The notes: generated from the sequence alone by a model not told the origin. 8,427 nucleotides of DNA from JBFKUL01 sp041635755 (GCA_041635755.1 JBFKUL010000122.1:1-8427), one strand, 5' to 3'. Shown: positions 1 to 7,536, counted from the first letter of the stretch. Translations and numbers: made by a program.

Positions 1-5
1 CGGCC

Positions 6-392
6 TCAGTGCGCGTCATCCCGGATTACTTTTGCCGGATCTTCGCCGTAGGGCGGCGCGTAGATCACCATCACCCTCGCCCGATCGCTCGTGACGAGGA
101 ACCGATGCTTCTCCCCGGCGGGAAAAAAGCACGCCTCGCCCGGCGCCATGTCGAAGGCCTCGGCACCGATTTCGACCCGCGCGCGGCCTTCGAGCAGGTA
201 GCACACCTGCTCCATGCCCGGGTGCGCGTGCGGCAGCGCGCCTTTGCCTTTCTCGATCTCGCCGATCAGCACCTCCACCTGCTTCGCGCCGACGGTCTCG
301 GGGCCGATCAGGCGGAAGTTCTTCGTGCCGGTGTGGTTGGCGGGCGAATAGGGCTTGACGTCGGCCTGTCGCACCAGATATCGCGATTTCAT
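6..392 (-). CDS. Small single-domain cupin protein
   Basis: This gene encodes a 128-residue single-domain cupin, the usual size for a stand-alone member. Cupin motif 1 is visible as GKGALPHAHPGMEQ, with probable metal ligands H55, H57 and E61 (or the adjacent Q62). Motif 2 is GEACFFPAGEKH, with the fourth ligand H96. The complete ligand set argues for a metal-binding barrel. Such proteins may be small dioxygenases, isomerases or ligand sensors, and the substrate cannot be read here. There is no signal peptide, so it is probably cytosolic. I chose the ATG at 392 because GGAG at 401-398 sits 5 nt upstream; a GTG at 398 in the same frame would give 130 residues and a 4-base overlap with the SDR gene. 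The SDR stop codon lies between the GGAG and the ATG, so translation of the two genes is probably coupled. It is the last gene of the efflux operon visible here; only 5 bases remain before the window edge. Confidence 0.88.
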   Translation of the reverse strand: MKSRYLVRQADVKPYSPANHTGTKNFRLIGPETVGAKQVEVLIGEIEKGKGALPHAHPGMEQVCYLLEGRARVEIGAEAFDMAPGEACFFPAGEKHRFLVTSDRARVMVIYAPPYGEDPAKVIRDDAH

Positions 393-394
393 GC

Positions 395-1108
395 TCACTC
401 CGCGGGGTCGATCCAGTTATGCAGCGCGATGCCGCCGTCGACGACGATCGAGGCGCCCGTGACATAGGCGCCGAAGCGCTCGGAGAGCACCGCCACCGCC
501 ATCGCCGCAACATCGGCCGGCGTGCCGAAGCGCCGCAGCGGGATTCTCTCGACCATCCCCGCCGGCGCGTTGAAGCCGCCGCCCGGTACCGCGCCGGGCA
601 CCACCGCGTTGACGCGGATGCCGTGCGGCCCGAGCGCGCGCGCGAGCTCCTTCACCACCATCGTCTGGCCCGCCTTGGCCGCGCTGTAATGCGGCAGGTT
701 GCGCGGCGAGTCGGCGTGCAGCGAGGTGACGAAGAGCATGCGGCCCTTGAGCTTGTTCTCCTTCATGTGCCGGCCGAGCGCCTGCGCGAGGAGAAAGCCC
801 GCGTTCAGGTTGATCTCCAGCATCTCGCGCCACTCGTTCTCCTTCACCGCGAGCGCGCTCTGCGACTCCTGGCGCCGCGGACTGGCCGCGTGTACGAACA
901 GCGTCACTTTGCCCAGCTCGCGGATGGCGCGCTCGGCGAGCGCGTGCGCCGCGCCCGGCGCGGCGAGATCGCAGTCGGCGCGATCCGAGCCGAGCACTTT
1001 CGCGCCCTCGCGCTCGAGCGCCTCGGCGATGCCGCGGCCGATGCCGCCGGCCGCGCCGGTGACGAGCGCCGTATCGCCGGCAAGCAGATGTGTCCCTTCC
1101 TGCGCCAT
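395..1108 (-). CDS. SDR family NAD(P)-dependent oxidoreductase
   Basis: This is a classical short-chain dehydrogenase/reductase of 237 residues, close to the family's usual 240-260. The Rossmann nucleotide-binding motif TGAAGGIG is at residues 17-24. D42 at the end of the second strand is usually a mark of NAD(H) preference, though R43 next to it leaves this open. The catalytic residues are N100, S129, Y141 and K145 (YSAAK). The Ser-Tyr distance is 12, one less than in FabG-type enzymes, and the usual NNAG motif is replaced by HAAS at 73-76. The late motifs RVNAVVPG and the C-terminal DGG turn are present. It should reduce a carbonyl or oxidise an alcohol in the cytosol; the substrate is unknown. 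It starts 10 nt after the pump gene stops, with only a poor Shine-Dalgarno sequence, so coupled translation is likely. Its stop lies just in front of the cupin start. Confidence 0.93.
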   Translation of the reverse strand: MAQEGTHLLAGDTALVTGAAGGIGRGIAEALEREGAKVLGSDRADCDLAAPGAAHALAERAIRELGKVTLFVHAASPRRQESQSALAVKENEWREMLEINLNAGFLLAQALGRHMKENKLKGRMLFVTSLHADSPRNLPHYSAAKAGQTMVVKELARALGPHGIRVNAVVPGAVPGGGFNAPAGMVERIPLRRFGTPADVAAMAVAVLSERFGAYVTGASIVVDGGIALHNWIDPAE

Positions 1109-1118
1109 CGGCTCGGGG

Positions 1119-4100
1119 TCAGTCCCGGTGCGGGGCGGCCGGCGCGTGCGAACGGACTTTGCCTCCGCCGGGCTCGGTCGCAGCGCCGTGCGCCTCGCCC
1201 GCCAGCAGCACGTACGCAGTCGGGATGATGAACAGGGTGAACAGCGTGCCGATCAGCAGTCCGCCGACGATCACCCAGCCGATCGTCTGGCGCGCTTCCG
1301 CCCCCGCGCCGATGGCGAGCGCGAGCGGCAGCGCCCCCAGCACCGTTGCGCCGGTGGTCATGAGGATCGGGCGCAGGCGCAGCGTCGCGGACTCGATCAC
1401 CGCCTCGAGCTTGGCCATGCCGCGGCCACGCAGCTGGTTGGCAAATTCGACGATCAAGATGCCGTTCTTGGTAATCAGGCCGATCAGCATCACCAGGCCG
1501 ATCTGCGAGTAGACGTTGAGCGAGAATCCCTTGAGCGTGAGCGCGGCGAGCGCCCCGGTCATCGCGAGCGGCACCGTGAGCATGATGACGAACGGCGAGC
1601 GAAAGCTCTCGAACTGCGCCGAGAGCACCAGGTAGATGAACGCGAGCGCCAGCAGGAAGGTGATGTAGAGCGCCGCGCCCGACTCGCGGAACTCGCGCGA
1701 CACGCCGTCGAGCTCGGTGCGCGCCGAGGGCGGCAGAACCTCCTTCGCCGCGCCCTCCATGAAATCCAGCGCCTCGCCCAGCGAGTAGCCCGGGGCGACG
1801 TTGCCCGAGATGATCGCCGCGCGCAGCCGGTTGAAGTGATTGAGCTCCTTTGCCGCCACGGTCTCGCGCACCTGCACCAGATTGGAGAGCTGCACCAGGC
1901 GTCCGTCGCGCGCTCGCACGTAGATCGCGGTGAGGTCGGCAGGCGTGCTGCGATCCTTCGCCTCGAGCTGGACGATGACGTCGTACTGCTTGCCCTCGCG
2001 CTTGAAGCGCGTCACCTGGCGCCCGCCGAGCAGCGTCTCGAGGGTGCGGCCGATCGTCTCGACGTCGACGCCGATCGAGGAGGCCTTCTCGCGGTCGATT
2101 TCGACCGCGAGCTGCGGCTTGTTGAGGCGCAGGTCGGTGTCCGGGTTGGCAATCGCCTTGGACTCCCGCGCCTTGGCGAGCAGCTTCTGCGTGATCTGGT
2201 CCAGCTCGTCGTAGGAGTTGGCCTGCACCACGAACTGCACCGGCGGGTTGCGAAAGCTCTGCCCGAGCGAGGGCGGGTTCACCGGGAAGGCCAGCACGCC
2301 CGGCAGCCCGCCAAACATCTTGGGCGCGAGCTCGGCGGTGACTTCCTGCGTGGTGCGCGTGCGCTCACCCCAGGGCTTGAGCTGGCTGAAGGTGATCCCG
2401 GTGTTCACCGGGTTGGGGCGCTCGAGGCCCGGCGCCACCACCACGAAATAGGCGCGCAGCTCCGGCACTTGCGAATAGAGCTTCTCGACCTGGCGCGCGT
2501 AGCGGTCGGTGTACTCGAGCGACGAGCCCTCCGGGGCGATGATCAGGCCGATAAAAAAGCCCCGGTCCTCGAGCGGCGAGAGCTCCTGCTTGAGCCCCTT
2601 GAAGAGCAGCCCCGCCGCCGCCGCCACGACCACGAAGACGAGCACCACCAGCCAGCGTACGCGCAGGGTCGCCGTGAGCGCCCGGCGATAGCCGTCCGTC
2701 ATGCCATGGAAGAAGCGCTCCATCGCCTGGTACACACGCCCGTGGGTCTCTTTTTCCTTGAGGATCTTGGAGCACATCATCGGCGTGAGCGTGAGCGCGA
2801 CGAAGCCCGAGACCACGACTGCCGCGGCCACCGTGAGCGCGAACTCGGTGAACAGCTTGCCCGTGTTACCGGTCATGAACGCGAGCGGCGCGAACACAGC
2901 CACCAGCGTGAGCGACATGGCGATCACCGCGAACGCGATCTCGCGCGAGCCGTCGATCGAGGCCTGGTACGGGCTCTTGCCCATCTCGACATGGCGGTGG
3001 CAGTTCTCCAGCACCACGATGGCGTCGTCGACCACCAGGCCGATCGCGAGCACGATCCCGAGCAGCGTCAGCACGTTGATCGTGAAGCCCATGACGAACA
3101 GGAAGAAGAACGCCCCCACCAGCGACACCGGGATGGCGACGAACGGAATCAGCGTCGATCTGACCGAGCGCAGGAACACGAAGATCACCAGGATCACCAG
3201 CAGCACCGCCTCGGTGAGCACCCGGTAGACCGACTCGATCGACTTCTCGATGAAGATCGAGGAATCGAAGGCGATCGCGAAGTCCATCCCCGGGGGCAGC
3301 GCCTCCTTGATGCGCGGCAGCTCGCCCTTGACCGCCTGCGCCACCGAGAGCGTGTTGGCGGTGGACTGCTTGACCACGCCCAGGCCCACTGCGGGGTTGC
3401 CGTTCACGCGCACGATGCTTCGTTCGTCCAGCGCGCCCAGGCGCGCCAGGCCGACGTCCTTCAGGCGCACCGGGTAGCCGCGTGCCTCGTTGACGATCAT
3501 GTCGTTGAACTGCCCCGCGGTCCGCAGATCGGATTCCGAGAGCACGGTGAACTCGCGCTCGGCCGATTCGATGCGCCCGGCCGGAATCTCGACGTTCTGG
3601 CGCCGCAGCGCCGATTCCACGTCCTGCGGCGTAAGGCCGTAGGCGGCGAGCCGGTCGCGGTCGAGCCAGATGCGCATCGCGTAGCGCCGCCCGCCGCCGA
3701 CGATCACCGAAGCCACGCCGGGCAGTGTCTTCAGCCGATCAGCGACGTAGCGATCCGCGTAGTCGGTGAGCTCGAGCGGCGAGTGCGACTCGGACGACAG
3801 GCGCAGCCAGATGATGGCCTGCGCATCGGACTCGATCTTGGAGACCACCGACTCGTCGGCGGCGTCCGGCAGGAGCCCGCGCACGCGCGCCACGCGATCG
3901 CGCACGTCGTTCGCCGCGCTATCGACGTTGCGCTCGAGCAGGAACTCGACCGTGATCTGCGAAACCTCCTCGCGCGACACCGACTTGATGGTGCGTACGC
4001 CCTCGATCCCGGAGAGCGAATCCTCGAGCGGTTGCGTCACCTGCGACTCGATCACCTGGGCGCTCGCGCCCTTGAACACCGTGCGCACCGACACCACCGG

Positions 4101-4226
4101 CGTGTCGATCTTCGGGTACTCGCGCACCGTCAGGCGCTGGAACGAAATCACGCCGATGAGCACGATCATCAGGCTCATCACCGTGGCAAATACCGGTCGG
4201 CGGATACAGAGCTCGGGAAGCTGCAT
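1119..4226 (-). CDS. RND multidrug efflux pump, inner-membrane permease (AcrB type)
   Basis: This is the proton-driven inner-membrane pump of a tripartite efflux system. At 1035 residues it is about the length of AcrB (1049). The first membrane helix (about 10-30) is followed by a large periplasmic loop to about 335. A cluster of helices (about 335-485), a seventh helix (about 524-543), a second large periplasmic loop (about 545-850) and the last helices (about 853-1008) follow. The proton-relay residues of AcrB are present: D400 and D401 in GLVVDDAIVVLEN (AcrB D407/D408), K920 in LITKNGILIVEF (AcrB K940) and R950 (AcrB R971). It therefore looks functional and belongs to the HAE-1 drug-export group rather than the metal-export group. 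The ATG at 4226 has GAGG 7 nt upstream. It follows the adaptor gene by 46 nt. No outer-membrane channel gene is nearby. The substrate cannot be predicted. Confidence 0.97.
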   Translation of the reverse strand: MQLPELCIRRPVFATVMSLMIVLIGVISFQRLTVREYPKIDTPVVSVRTVFKGASAQVIESQVTQPLEDSLSGIEGVRTIKSVSREEVSQITVEFLLERNVDSAANDVRDRVARVRGLLPDAADESVVSKIESDAQAIIWLRLSSESHSPLELTDYADRYVADRLKTLPGVASVIVGGGRRYAMRIWLDRDRLAAYGLTPQDVESALRRQNVEIPAGRIESAEREFTVLSESDLRTAGQFNDMIVNEARGYPVRLKDVGLARLGALDERSIVRVNGNPAVGLGVVKQSTANTLSVAQAVKGELPRIKEALPPGMDFAIAFDSSIFIEKSIESVYRVLTEAVLLVILVIFVFLRSVRSTLIPFVAIPVSLVGAFFFLFVMGFTINVLTLLGIVLAIGLVVDDAIVVLENCHRHVEMGKSPYQASIDGSREIAFAVIAMSLTLVAVFAPLAFMTGNTGKLFTEFALTVAAAVVVSGFVALTLTPMMCSKILKEKETHGRVYQAMERFFHGMTDGYRRALTATLRVRWLVVLVFVVVAAAAGLLFKGLKQELSPLEDRGFFIGLIIAPEGSSLEYTDRYARQVEKLYSQVPELRAYFVVVAPGLERPNPVNTGITFSQLKPWGERTRTTQEVTAELAPKMFGGLPGVLAFPVNPPSLGQSFRNPPVQFVVQANSYDELDQITQKLLAKARESKAIANPDTDLRLNKPQLAVEIDREKASSIGVDVETIGRTLETLLGGRQVTRFKREGKQYDVIVQLEAKDRSTPADLTAIYVRARDGRLVQLSNLVQVRETVAAKELNHFNRLRAAIISGNVAPGYSLGEALDFMEGAAKEVLPPSARTELDGVSREFRESGAALYITFLLALAFIYLVLSAQFESFRSPFVIMLTVPLAMTGALAALTLKGFSLNVYSQIGLVMLIGLITKNGILIVEFANQLRGRGMAKLEAVIESATLRLRPILMTTGATVLGALPLALAIGAGAEARQTIGWVIVGGLLIGTLFTLFIIPTAYVLLAGEAHGAATEPGGGKVRSHAPAAPHRD

Positions 4227-4237
4227 GCGGGGGCCTC

Positions 4238-4272
4238 GGCGCTGCCGCGCTACGCTGCTCGCGCGCGGCGCC
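4238..4272 (-). promoter_or_regulatory. GC-rich hairpin between adaptor and pump genes
   Basis: In the 46-nt gap the mRNA can form a hairpin. GGCGC (4272-4268) pairs with GCGCC (4242-4238), and CGCGC (4267-4263) pairs with GCGCG (4250-4246). A 3-nt bulge (4245-4243) and a 12-nt loop (4262-4251) remain unpaired. The foot of the stem abuts the GAGG ribosome binding site of the pump at 4237-4234. It has no U-tract, so it is not a classical terminator. It may affect mRNA stability or pump translation. The pairing is seen directly; any function is inferred. Confidence 0.35.
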
Positions 4273-5379
4273 TCATCCGCTGGTACCCGGGCGCGCCGCC
4301 GCGGGCGCGGCGGCGGGCTTGTCGAGCATCACCGTGACCGGCGCGCCCGGGCCGATCTTCTGCGTGCCCTCGGTGACCACCACGTCGCCTGCCGCAAGTC
4401 CGTTCGTGATCTCGACCTCGCCGACCTTGCGCAGCCCCGTTTGCACCTTGACAAGCTGCGCCTTGCCCTCCGCCACCCGGTACACGAAGCTCTCCTGCCC
4501 GCGCGGGACGATCGCCTGCTCGGGAATCCATAGCGCCTTCTGGCGCACCGCGAGGGTGAGCGACACTCGCGCGAACATCCCCGGGCGCAGTTTCATCTCC
4601 GTGTTGCCGATGCGCGCGCGCACCAGCACCGTGCGCGTCTGCTCGTCGACCGCCGGCTCGATTGCGTACACCGAGCCGCCGAAGTTCGCGCCGGGATACG
4701 CGTCCACCAGCACCTTCACCTCCTGGCCGCTGCGCAGCTTGCCCAGGTAAAGCTCGGGCACGCGAAAATCGAGCTTGAGCTGGTCGATCTTCTCCAGCCG
4801 CGCAATGTCGGTGCCGGCAGCGACGTAGGCGCCCTCGCTGACCTGGCGCAGCCCCGCAACGCCCGCAAACGGTGCGCGAATGTCGTACTTCGCCAGCTTC
4901 GCGTCCGCCTCGCGCAGCGAAGCGGACGAGCGCGCCGCGTTCGAGCGCGCCTCGTCGAGCGCCTGTTGGCTGATGAAGTTCTTTCTGAACAAGTCCTCGG
5001 CGCGCTCGAGGCGCTGCGCATCGAGCCCGGCCTGCGCCTTCCACGAGGCGAGCTGCGCGCGCATCTCGGAGGCGTCCAGGCGCGCCAGAAGCTCGCCCTT
5101 TTTGACTGCGCGGCCTTCCTCGAAGCCGATCTCGGCGAGCCGCCCGGCGATCTCGGGGCGAATCACCACCGACTCGTCGGCGCGCAGGTTGCCCACCGCA
5201 CCGGTCTCGTCGACCGCGGGAGCAAGTTTTGCGACGGCCGCCTTGACCGGCATGCCGCCGGGCGGCTTGCCGCCCGGCCCTTTGGCGCCATCCTTGGCCG
5301 GCTGGGCGCAGACCCACGGCGCTGCGCACAGCAGAAGCATCGCGGCGAGACGCCGCAGGCGATGTTCCGGATGACTCAT
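4273..5379 (-). CDS. RND efflux periplasmic adaptor (membrane fusion protein)
   Basis: This 368-residue adaptor bridges the RND pump and an outer-membrane channel. An N-terminal signal peptide is visible: basic HRLRR, a hydrophobic core, then a signal peptidase I site after VCA at residue 25. The residues before C24 do not form a good lipobox, so it is probably not a lipoprotein. A Gly/Lys/Pro-rich linker (about 30-45) precedes the first half of the lipoyl-like domain (about 68-103). Next come a short alpha-helical hairpin (about 104-164), the second lipoyl half (DIRAPFAGVAG and on, 166-196), a beta-barrel (about 200-278) and a membrane-proximal domain (about 279-350). A Pro/Ala-rich tail ends the protein. 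The ATG at 5379 has GAGGG 12 nt upstream, rather far. It is the first gene of the unit. The roughly 60-residue hairpin is shorter than MexA/AcrA models might suggest, which could matter for channel pairing. Confidence 0.95.
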   Translation of the reverse strand: MSHPEHRLRRLAAMLLLCAAPWVCAQPAKDGAKGPGGKPPGGMPVKAAVAKLAPAVDETGAVGNLRADESVVIRPEIAGRLAEIGFEEGRAVKKGELLARLDASEMRAQLASWKAQAGLDAQRLERAEDLFRKNFISQQALDEARSNAARSSASLREADAKLAKYDIRAPFAGVAGLRQVSEGAYVAAGTDIARLEKIDQLKLDFRVPELYLGKLRSGQEVKVLVDAYPGANFGGSVYAIEPAVDEQTRTVLVRARIGNTEMKLRPGMFARVSLTLAVRQKALWIPEQAIVPRGQESFVYRVAEGKAQLVKVQTGLRKVGEVEITNGLAAGDVVVTEGTQKIGPGAPVTVMLDKPAAAPAAARPGTSG

Positions 5380-5419
5380 TCTCGGATGCGACCCTCAGGC
5401 CGCAGTGCGGACGATGGCG

Positions 5420-5428
5420 CGATTCTAC
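5420..5428 (-). promoter_or_regulatory. -10-like promoter box of the efflux operon (GTAGAATCG)
   Basis: Read on the minus strand, the 88-nt gap upstream of the adaptor gene contains GTAGAATCG, with TAGAAT at 5427-5422 resembling a sigma-70 -10 element. Transcription would begin near 5415 and leave a leader of about 36 nt that includes GAGGG (5396-5392). No convincing -35 is seen at the proper distance. The same 9-mer stands before the thioesterase gene. I saw no obvious operator dyad for a TetR- or MarR-type repressor, and no regulator gene is adjacent. Confidence 0.4.
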
Positions 5429-5467
5429 TCCCGGCAACCCTGCGCAGCCGCGGGGCCGGCGACTGTT

Positions 5468-5875
5468 TCAGGCGAGACCGGCCTTGGTGCGCTTGGCTGC
5501 GACGCGCTCGCGCGTCTTGGCCGAATCGACCACGAAGCGCACGTGCACCCCCCGGCCGACCTCGTCCAGTGCATCGCGCACCGTAAAGGTGAAGGTGACC
5601 TTGCGCCGATCCACCTCGCTGATCCTTGCGTCGATGGTCGCCTTCATGCCGAGCGGCGTCGGGCCGAGGTGATCGATGGTGACGTGCGCGCCGACCGAGT
5701 CCTCGCCCTCGTCGAGGTGCGCGAGCAGGAACTCGCGGCACGCGTACTCGACGTCGCTCACCATGCGTGGCGTGGCGTAGACCATGTTCTCGCGCCCCAT
5801 GAACGAGATGCAGCGCGCCTCGTCGACGGTCAAGGTACGGGAGAACGAAAGGCCGGAGGCGAGCGAGGCTTTCAC
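5468..5875 (-). CDS. FlK-like hotdog-fold acyl-CoA thioesterase
   Basis: This 135-residue protein resembles FlK, the fluoroacetyl-CoA thioesterase of Streptomyces cattleya. It should hydrolyse a small acyl-CoA thioester in the cytosol. The FlK catalytic residues T42, E50, G69 and H76 correspond without gaps to T35, E43, G62 and H69 here. The surrounding motifs YATPRMV, VEYAC, GEDSVGAHV and HLGPTPLGM also match the family. However, the FlK gate residues F33 and F36 correspond to M26 and E29, so specificity for fluoroacetyl-CoA is not supported and a housekeeping acyl-CoA substrate is more likely. The GTG at 5875 is the only start that keeps the full N-terminal strand. GGAGG lies 12 nt upstream, which is too far to be ideal, and TAGAAT between them suggests a leaderless message. 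It lies 88 nt upstream of the efflux operon on the same strand and diverges from the photolyase gene. Confidence 0.88.
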   Translation of the reverse strand: MKASLASGLSFSRTLTVDEARCISFMGRENMVYATPRMVSDVEYACREFLLAHLDEGEDSVGAHVTIDHLGPTPLGMKATIDARISEVDRRKVTFTFTVRDALDEVGRGVHVRFVVDSAKTRERVAAKRTKAGLA

Positions 5876-5879
5876 GCGC

Positions 5880-5888
5880 CGATTCTAC
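5880..5888 (-). promoter_or_regulatory. -10-like promoter box of the thioesterase gene (GTAGAATCG)
   Basis: On the minus strand GTAGAATCG (TAGAAT at 5887-5882) lies 4 nt upstream of the GTG start at 5875. If it is the -10 element, transcription would begin about at the start codon and the mRNA would be leaderless. The GGAGG at 5892-5888 would then not be transcribed. No good -35 hexamer is seen 16-18 nt upstream. The identical 9-mer precedes the efflux operon. Confidence 0.4.
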
Positions 5889-5976
5889 CTCCGCTTTCGC
5901 GCAGCGTTTCGCCATGCGCTTGCCCGCGACGGCTCGACGGGCCAGCATGGCAGAGATCCAACCCCGCATAGCCGCC

Positions 5977-7536
5977 ATGTCCCTGCGCCACCTCGTTCTC
6001 GTGCTCGGCGATCAGCTCGACGGCCGCTCGGCCGCCTTCGAGGGCTTCGATTCCGACCGGGACGCGCTCTGGATGAGCGAGACCCCCGAGGAGACCGAGC
6101 ACGTCTGGTGCCACAAGTTGCGCATCGCCTTTTTCCTGTCGGCCATGCGCCACTTCCGCGACGCGCAACGCAAGGCCGGAAACACGGTGCACTACCACGA
6201 GATGAGCGCCGAGCGCTCGAAGGACCGCGGCAAGCGCTTTGCCGAGGTGCTCGCAAAGGACGTCCGTGCGCTGCGCCCGCAGAAGCTCGTGCTGGTGGAG
6301 CCGGGCGACTATCGCGTGCGCGAGCAGCTGCGCGAGGCGGCGAAATCCCTCGGTCTCGAGCTCGAAGAGCGCGAGGATCGGAGCTTCTTCTGCTCGATCG
6401 GCGAGTTTCGCGACTTCGCCAAGGGCAAGAAGAGCCTGCTTCAGGAAACCTTCTACCGCTGGATGCGTAAACGCCACCGCATCCTGCTCGACGAGCGTGG
6501 CCGGCCGGAGGGCGGCGCGTGGAACACCGACGCGCAGAACCGCGAGACGTTCGGTCGCGCGGGCCCGGGCAAGGTAAAGCCGCCGCGAGCATTCCGCCCG
6601 GACCGCACCACCCGGGCGGTGCTCGAGATGGTCGGCCGGCGCTTCGCCGATCACCCCGGCTCGCTCGAGACCTTCGACCTGCCGGTGACGCGCGCCCAGG
6701 CCGCCGCGGCGCTGAAGGATTTCGTCGAGCATCGTTTGCGCGACTTCGGGCGCTACGAGGACGCGATGTGGAGCGGGCAGCCGTTTCTGTATCACTCGCG
6801 CCTGTCGGCGGCGCTCAATGTGAAGCTGCTTTTGCCGTGCGAGGCGATCGATGCGGCGATCGCCGCATTACGGGCAAAGGCCGCGCCGCTGAACAGCGTC
6901 GAGGGCTTCGTGCGCCAGATCCTCGGCTGGCGCGAGTTCGTGCGCGGCGTGTACTGGCTCCAGATGCCGGACTACGCGACGCGCAATGGCCTCGATGCCC
7001 GGCGCGAGCTGCCGCGCTTCTTCTGGGACGGCGAGACCGACCTCGCGTGCGTGCGCGAGGCGATGCGCGGCGTGATCGACCACGCATACGCGCACCACAT
7101 CCAGCGCCTGATGGTGCTCGGCAACCTTGCGATGCTCTACGGCGCGCACCCGGCAAAGTTCAACGACTGGCACATGGCGATGTATGCCGACGCAGTGGAC
7201 TGGGCCTCGGTGCCGAACGCGCTCGGCATGAGCCAGCACGCCGACGGCGGCGTGGTCGGCACCAAGCCCTACTGCGCGAGCGGCAAGTACGTGCAGCGCA
7301 TGAGTAACTACTGCGGAAGCTGTCGCTACGATCCGGCTAAGGCCGCGGGCGAGGAGGCCTGCCCGATCACCACGCTTTACTGGGCCTTCCTCGACCGGCA
7401 CCGCAAGGCCTTCGCGCGCAACCCGCGCATGGGCTTCCAGGTCAGGAACCTCGAGCGCAAAGGAAAGACCGAGCTCGACGCGATCCGCAGCCGAGCCGAG
7501 ACACTGCACCGCAAGTGGAGCGCACGCGCGGGCTAG
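5977..7536 (+). CDS. phrB: Iron-sulfur (6-4) photolyase of the PhrB/CryB (FeS-BCP) class
   Basis: This gene encodes a 519-residue FAD-dependent photolyase of the prokaryotic iron-sulfur class. In PhrB of Agrobacterium this enzyme repairs (6-4) photoproducts under blue light using a lumazine antenna. The N-terminal antenna domain begins with LVLVLGDQLDG; the helical FAD domain fills the C-terminal half. The four [4Fe-4S] cysteines are C358, C446, C449 and C462. The catalytic His pair is H373-H374 and the electron-transfer tryptophans are W350 and W398. Each of these lies exactly 8 residues after its PhrB counterpart (C350, C438, C441, C454; H365/H366; W342, W390), so the whole active domain is free of indels. 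I chose the ATG at 5977 because PhrB also starts just before this first strand. ATGs at 5947 (weak GACGGG upstream) and 5914 would add 10 or 21 residues with no family match. It is transcribed away from the thioesterase gene. Confidence 0.96.
   Translation: MSLRHLVLVLGDQLDGRSAAFEGFDSDRDALWMSETPEETEHVWCHKLRIAFFLSAMRHFRDAQRKAGNTVHYHEMSAERSKDRGKRFAEVLAKDVRALRPQKLVLVEPGDYRVREQLREAAKSLGLELEEREDRSFFCSIGEFRDFAKGKKSLLQETFYRWMRKRHRILLDERGRPEGGAWNTDAQNRETFGRAGPGKVKPPRAFRPDRTTRAVLEMVGRRFADHPGSLETFDLPVTRAQAAAALKDFVEHRLRDFGRYEDAMWSGQPFLYHSRLSAALNVKLLLPCEAIDAAIAALRAKAAPLNSVEGFVRQILGWREFVRGVYWLQMPDYATRNGLDARRELPRFFWDGETDLACVREAMRGVIDHAYAHHIQRLMVLGNLAMLYGAHPAKFNDWHMAMYADAVDWASVPNALGMSQHADGGVVGTKPYCASGKYVQRMSNYCGSCRYDPAKAAGEEACPITTLYWAFLDRHRKAFARNPRMGFQVRNLERKGKTELDAIRSRAETLHRKWSARAG

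Noticed and set aside
699..4337. A 1212-codon open frame on the plus strand, antisense to the RND pump and part of the SDR gene.
   Set aside because: Its translation is dominated by R, H, E and D runs with no domain, and it lies opposite a well-conserved RND gene. In GC-rich genes stop codons are rare in some antisense frames, so long shadow frames arise by chance.
4250..5437. A 395-codon minus-strand frame overlapping the adaptor gene almost entirely.
   Set aside because: It is an alternative frame of the same strand, rich in R, A and G, with no domain. The adaptor frame has a signal peptide and all expected domains.
5447..5460. GCCG...CGGC dyad after the thioesterase stop as a terminator.
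   Set aside because: Only 4 bp of stem and no T-run. Such dyads are expected by chance at this GC content.
5872..6795. A 307-codon minus-strand frame opposite the N-terminal half of the photolyase gene.
   Set aside because: It shows no recognisable motif, ends inside the thioesterase start region and opposes a gene with clear catalytic residues. It is a composition artefact.
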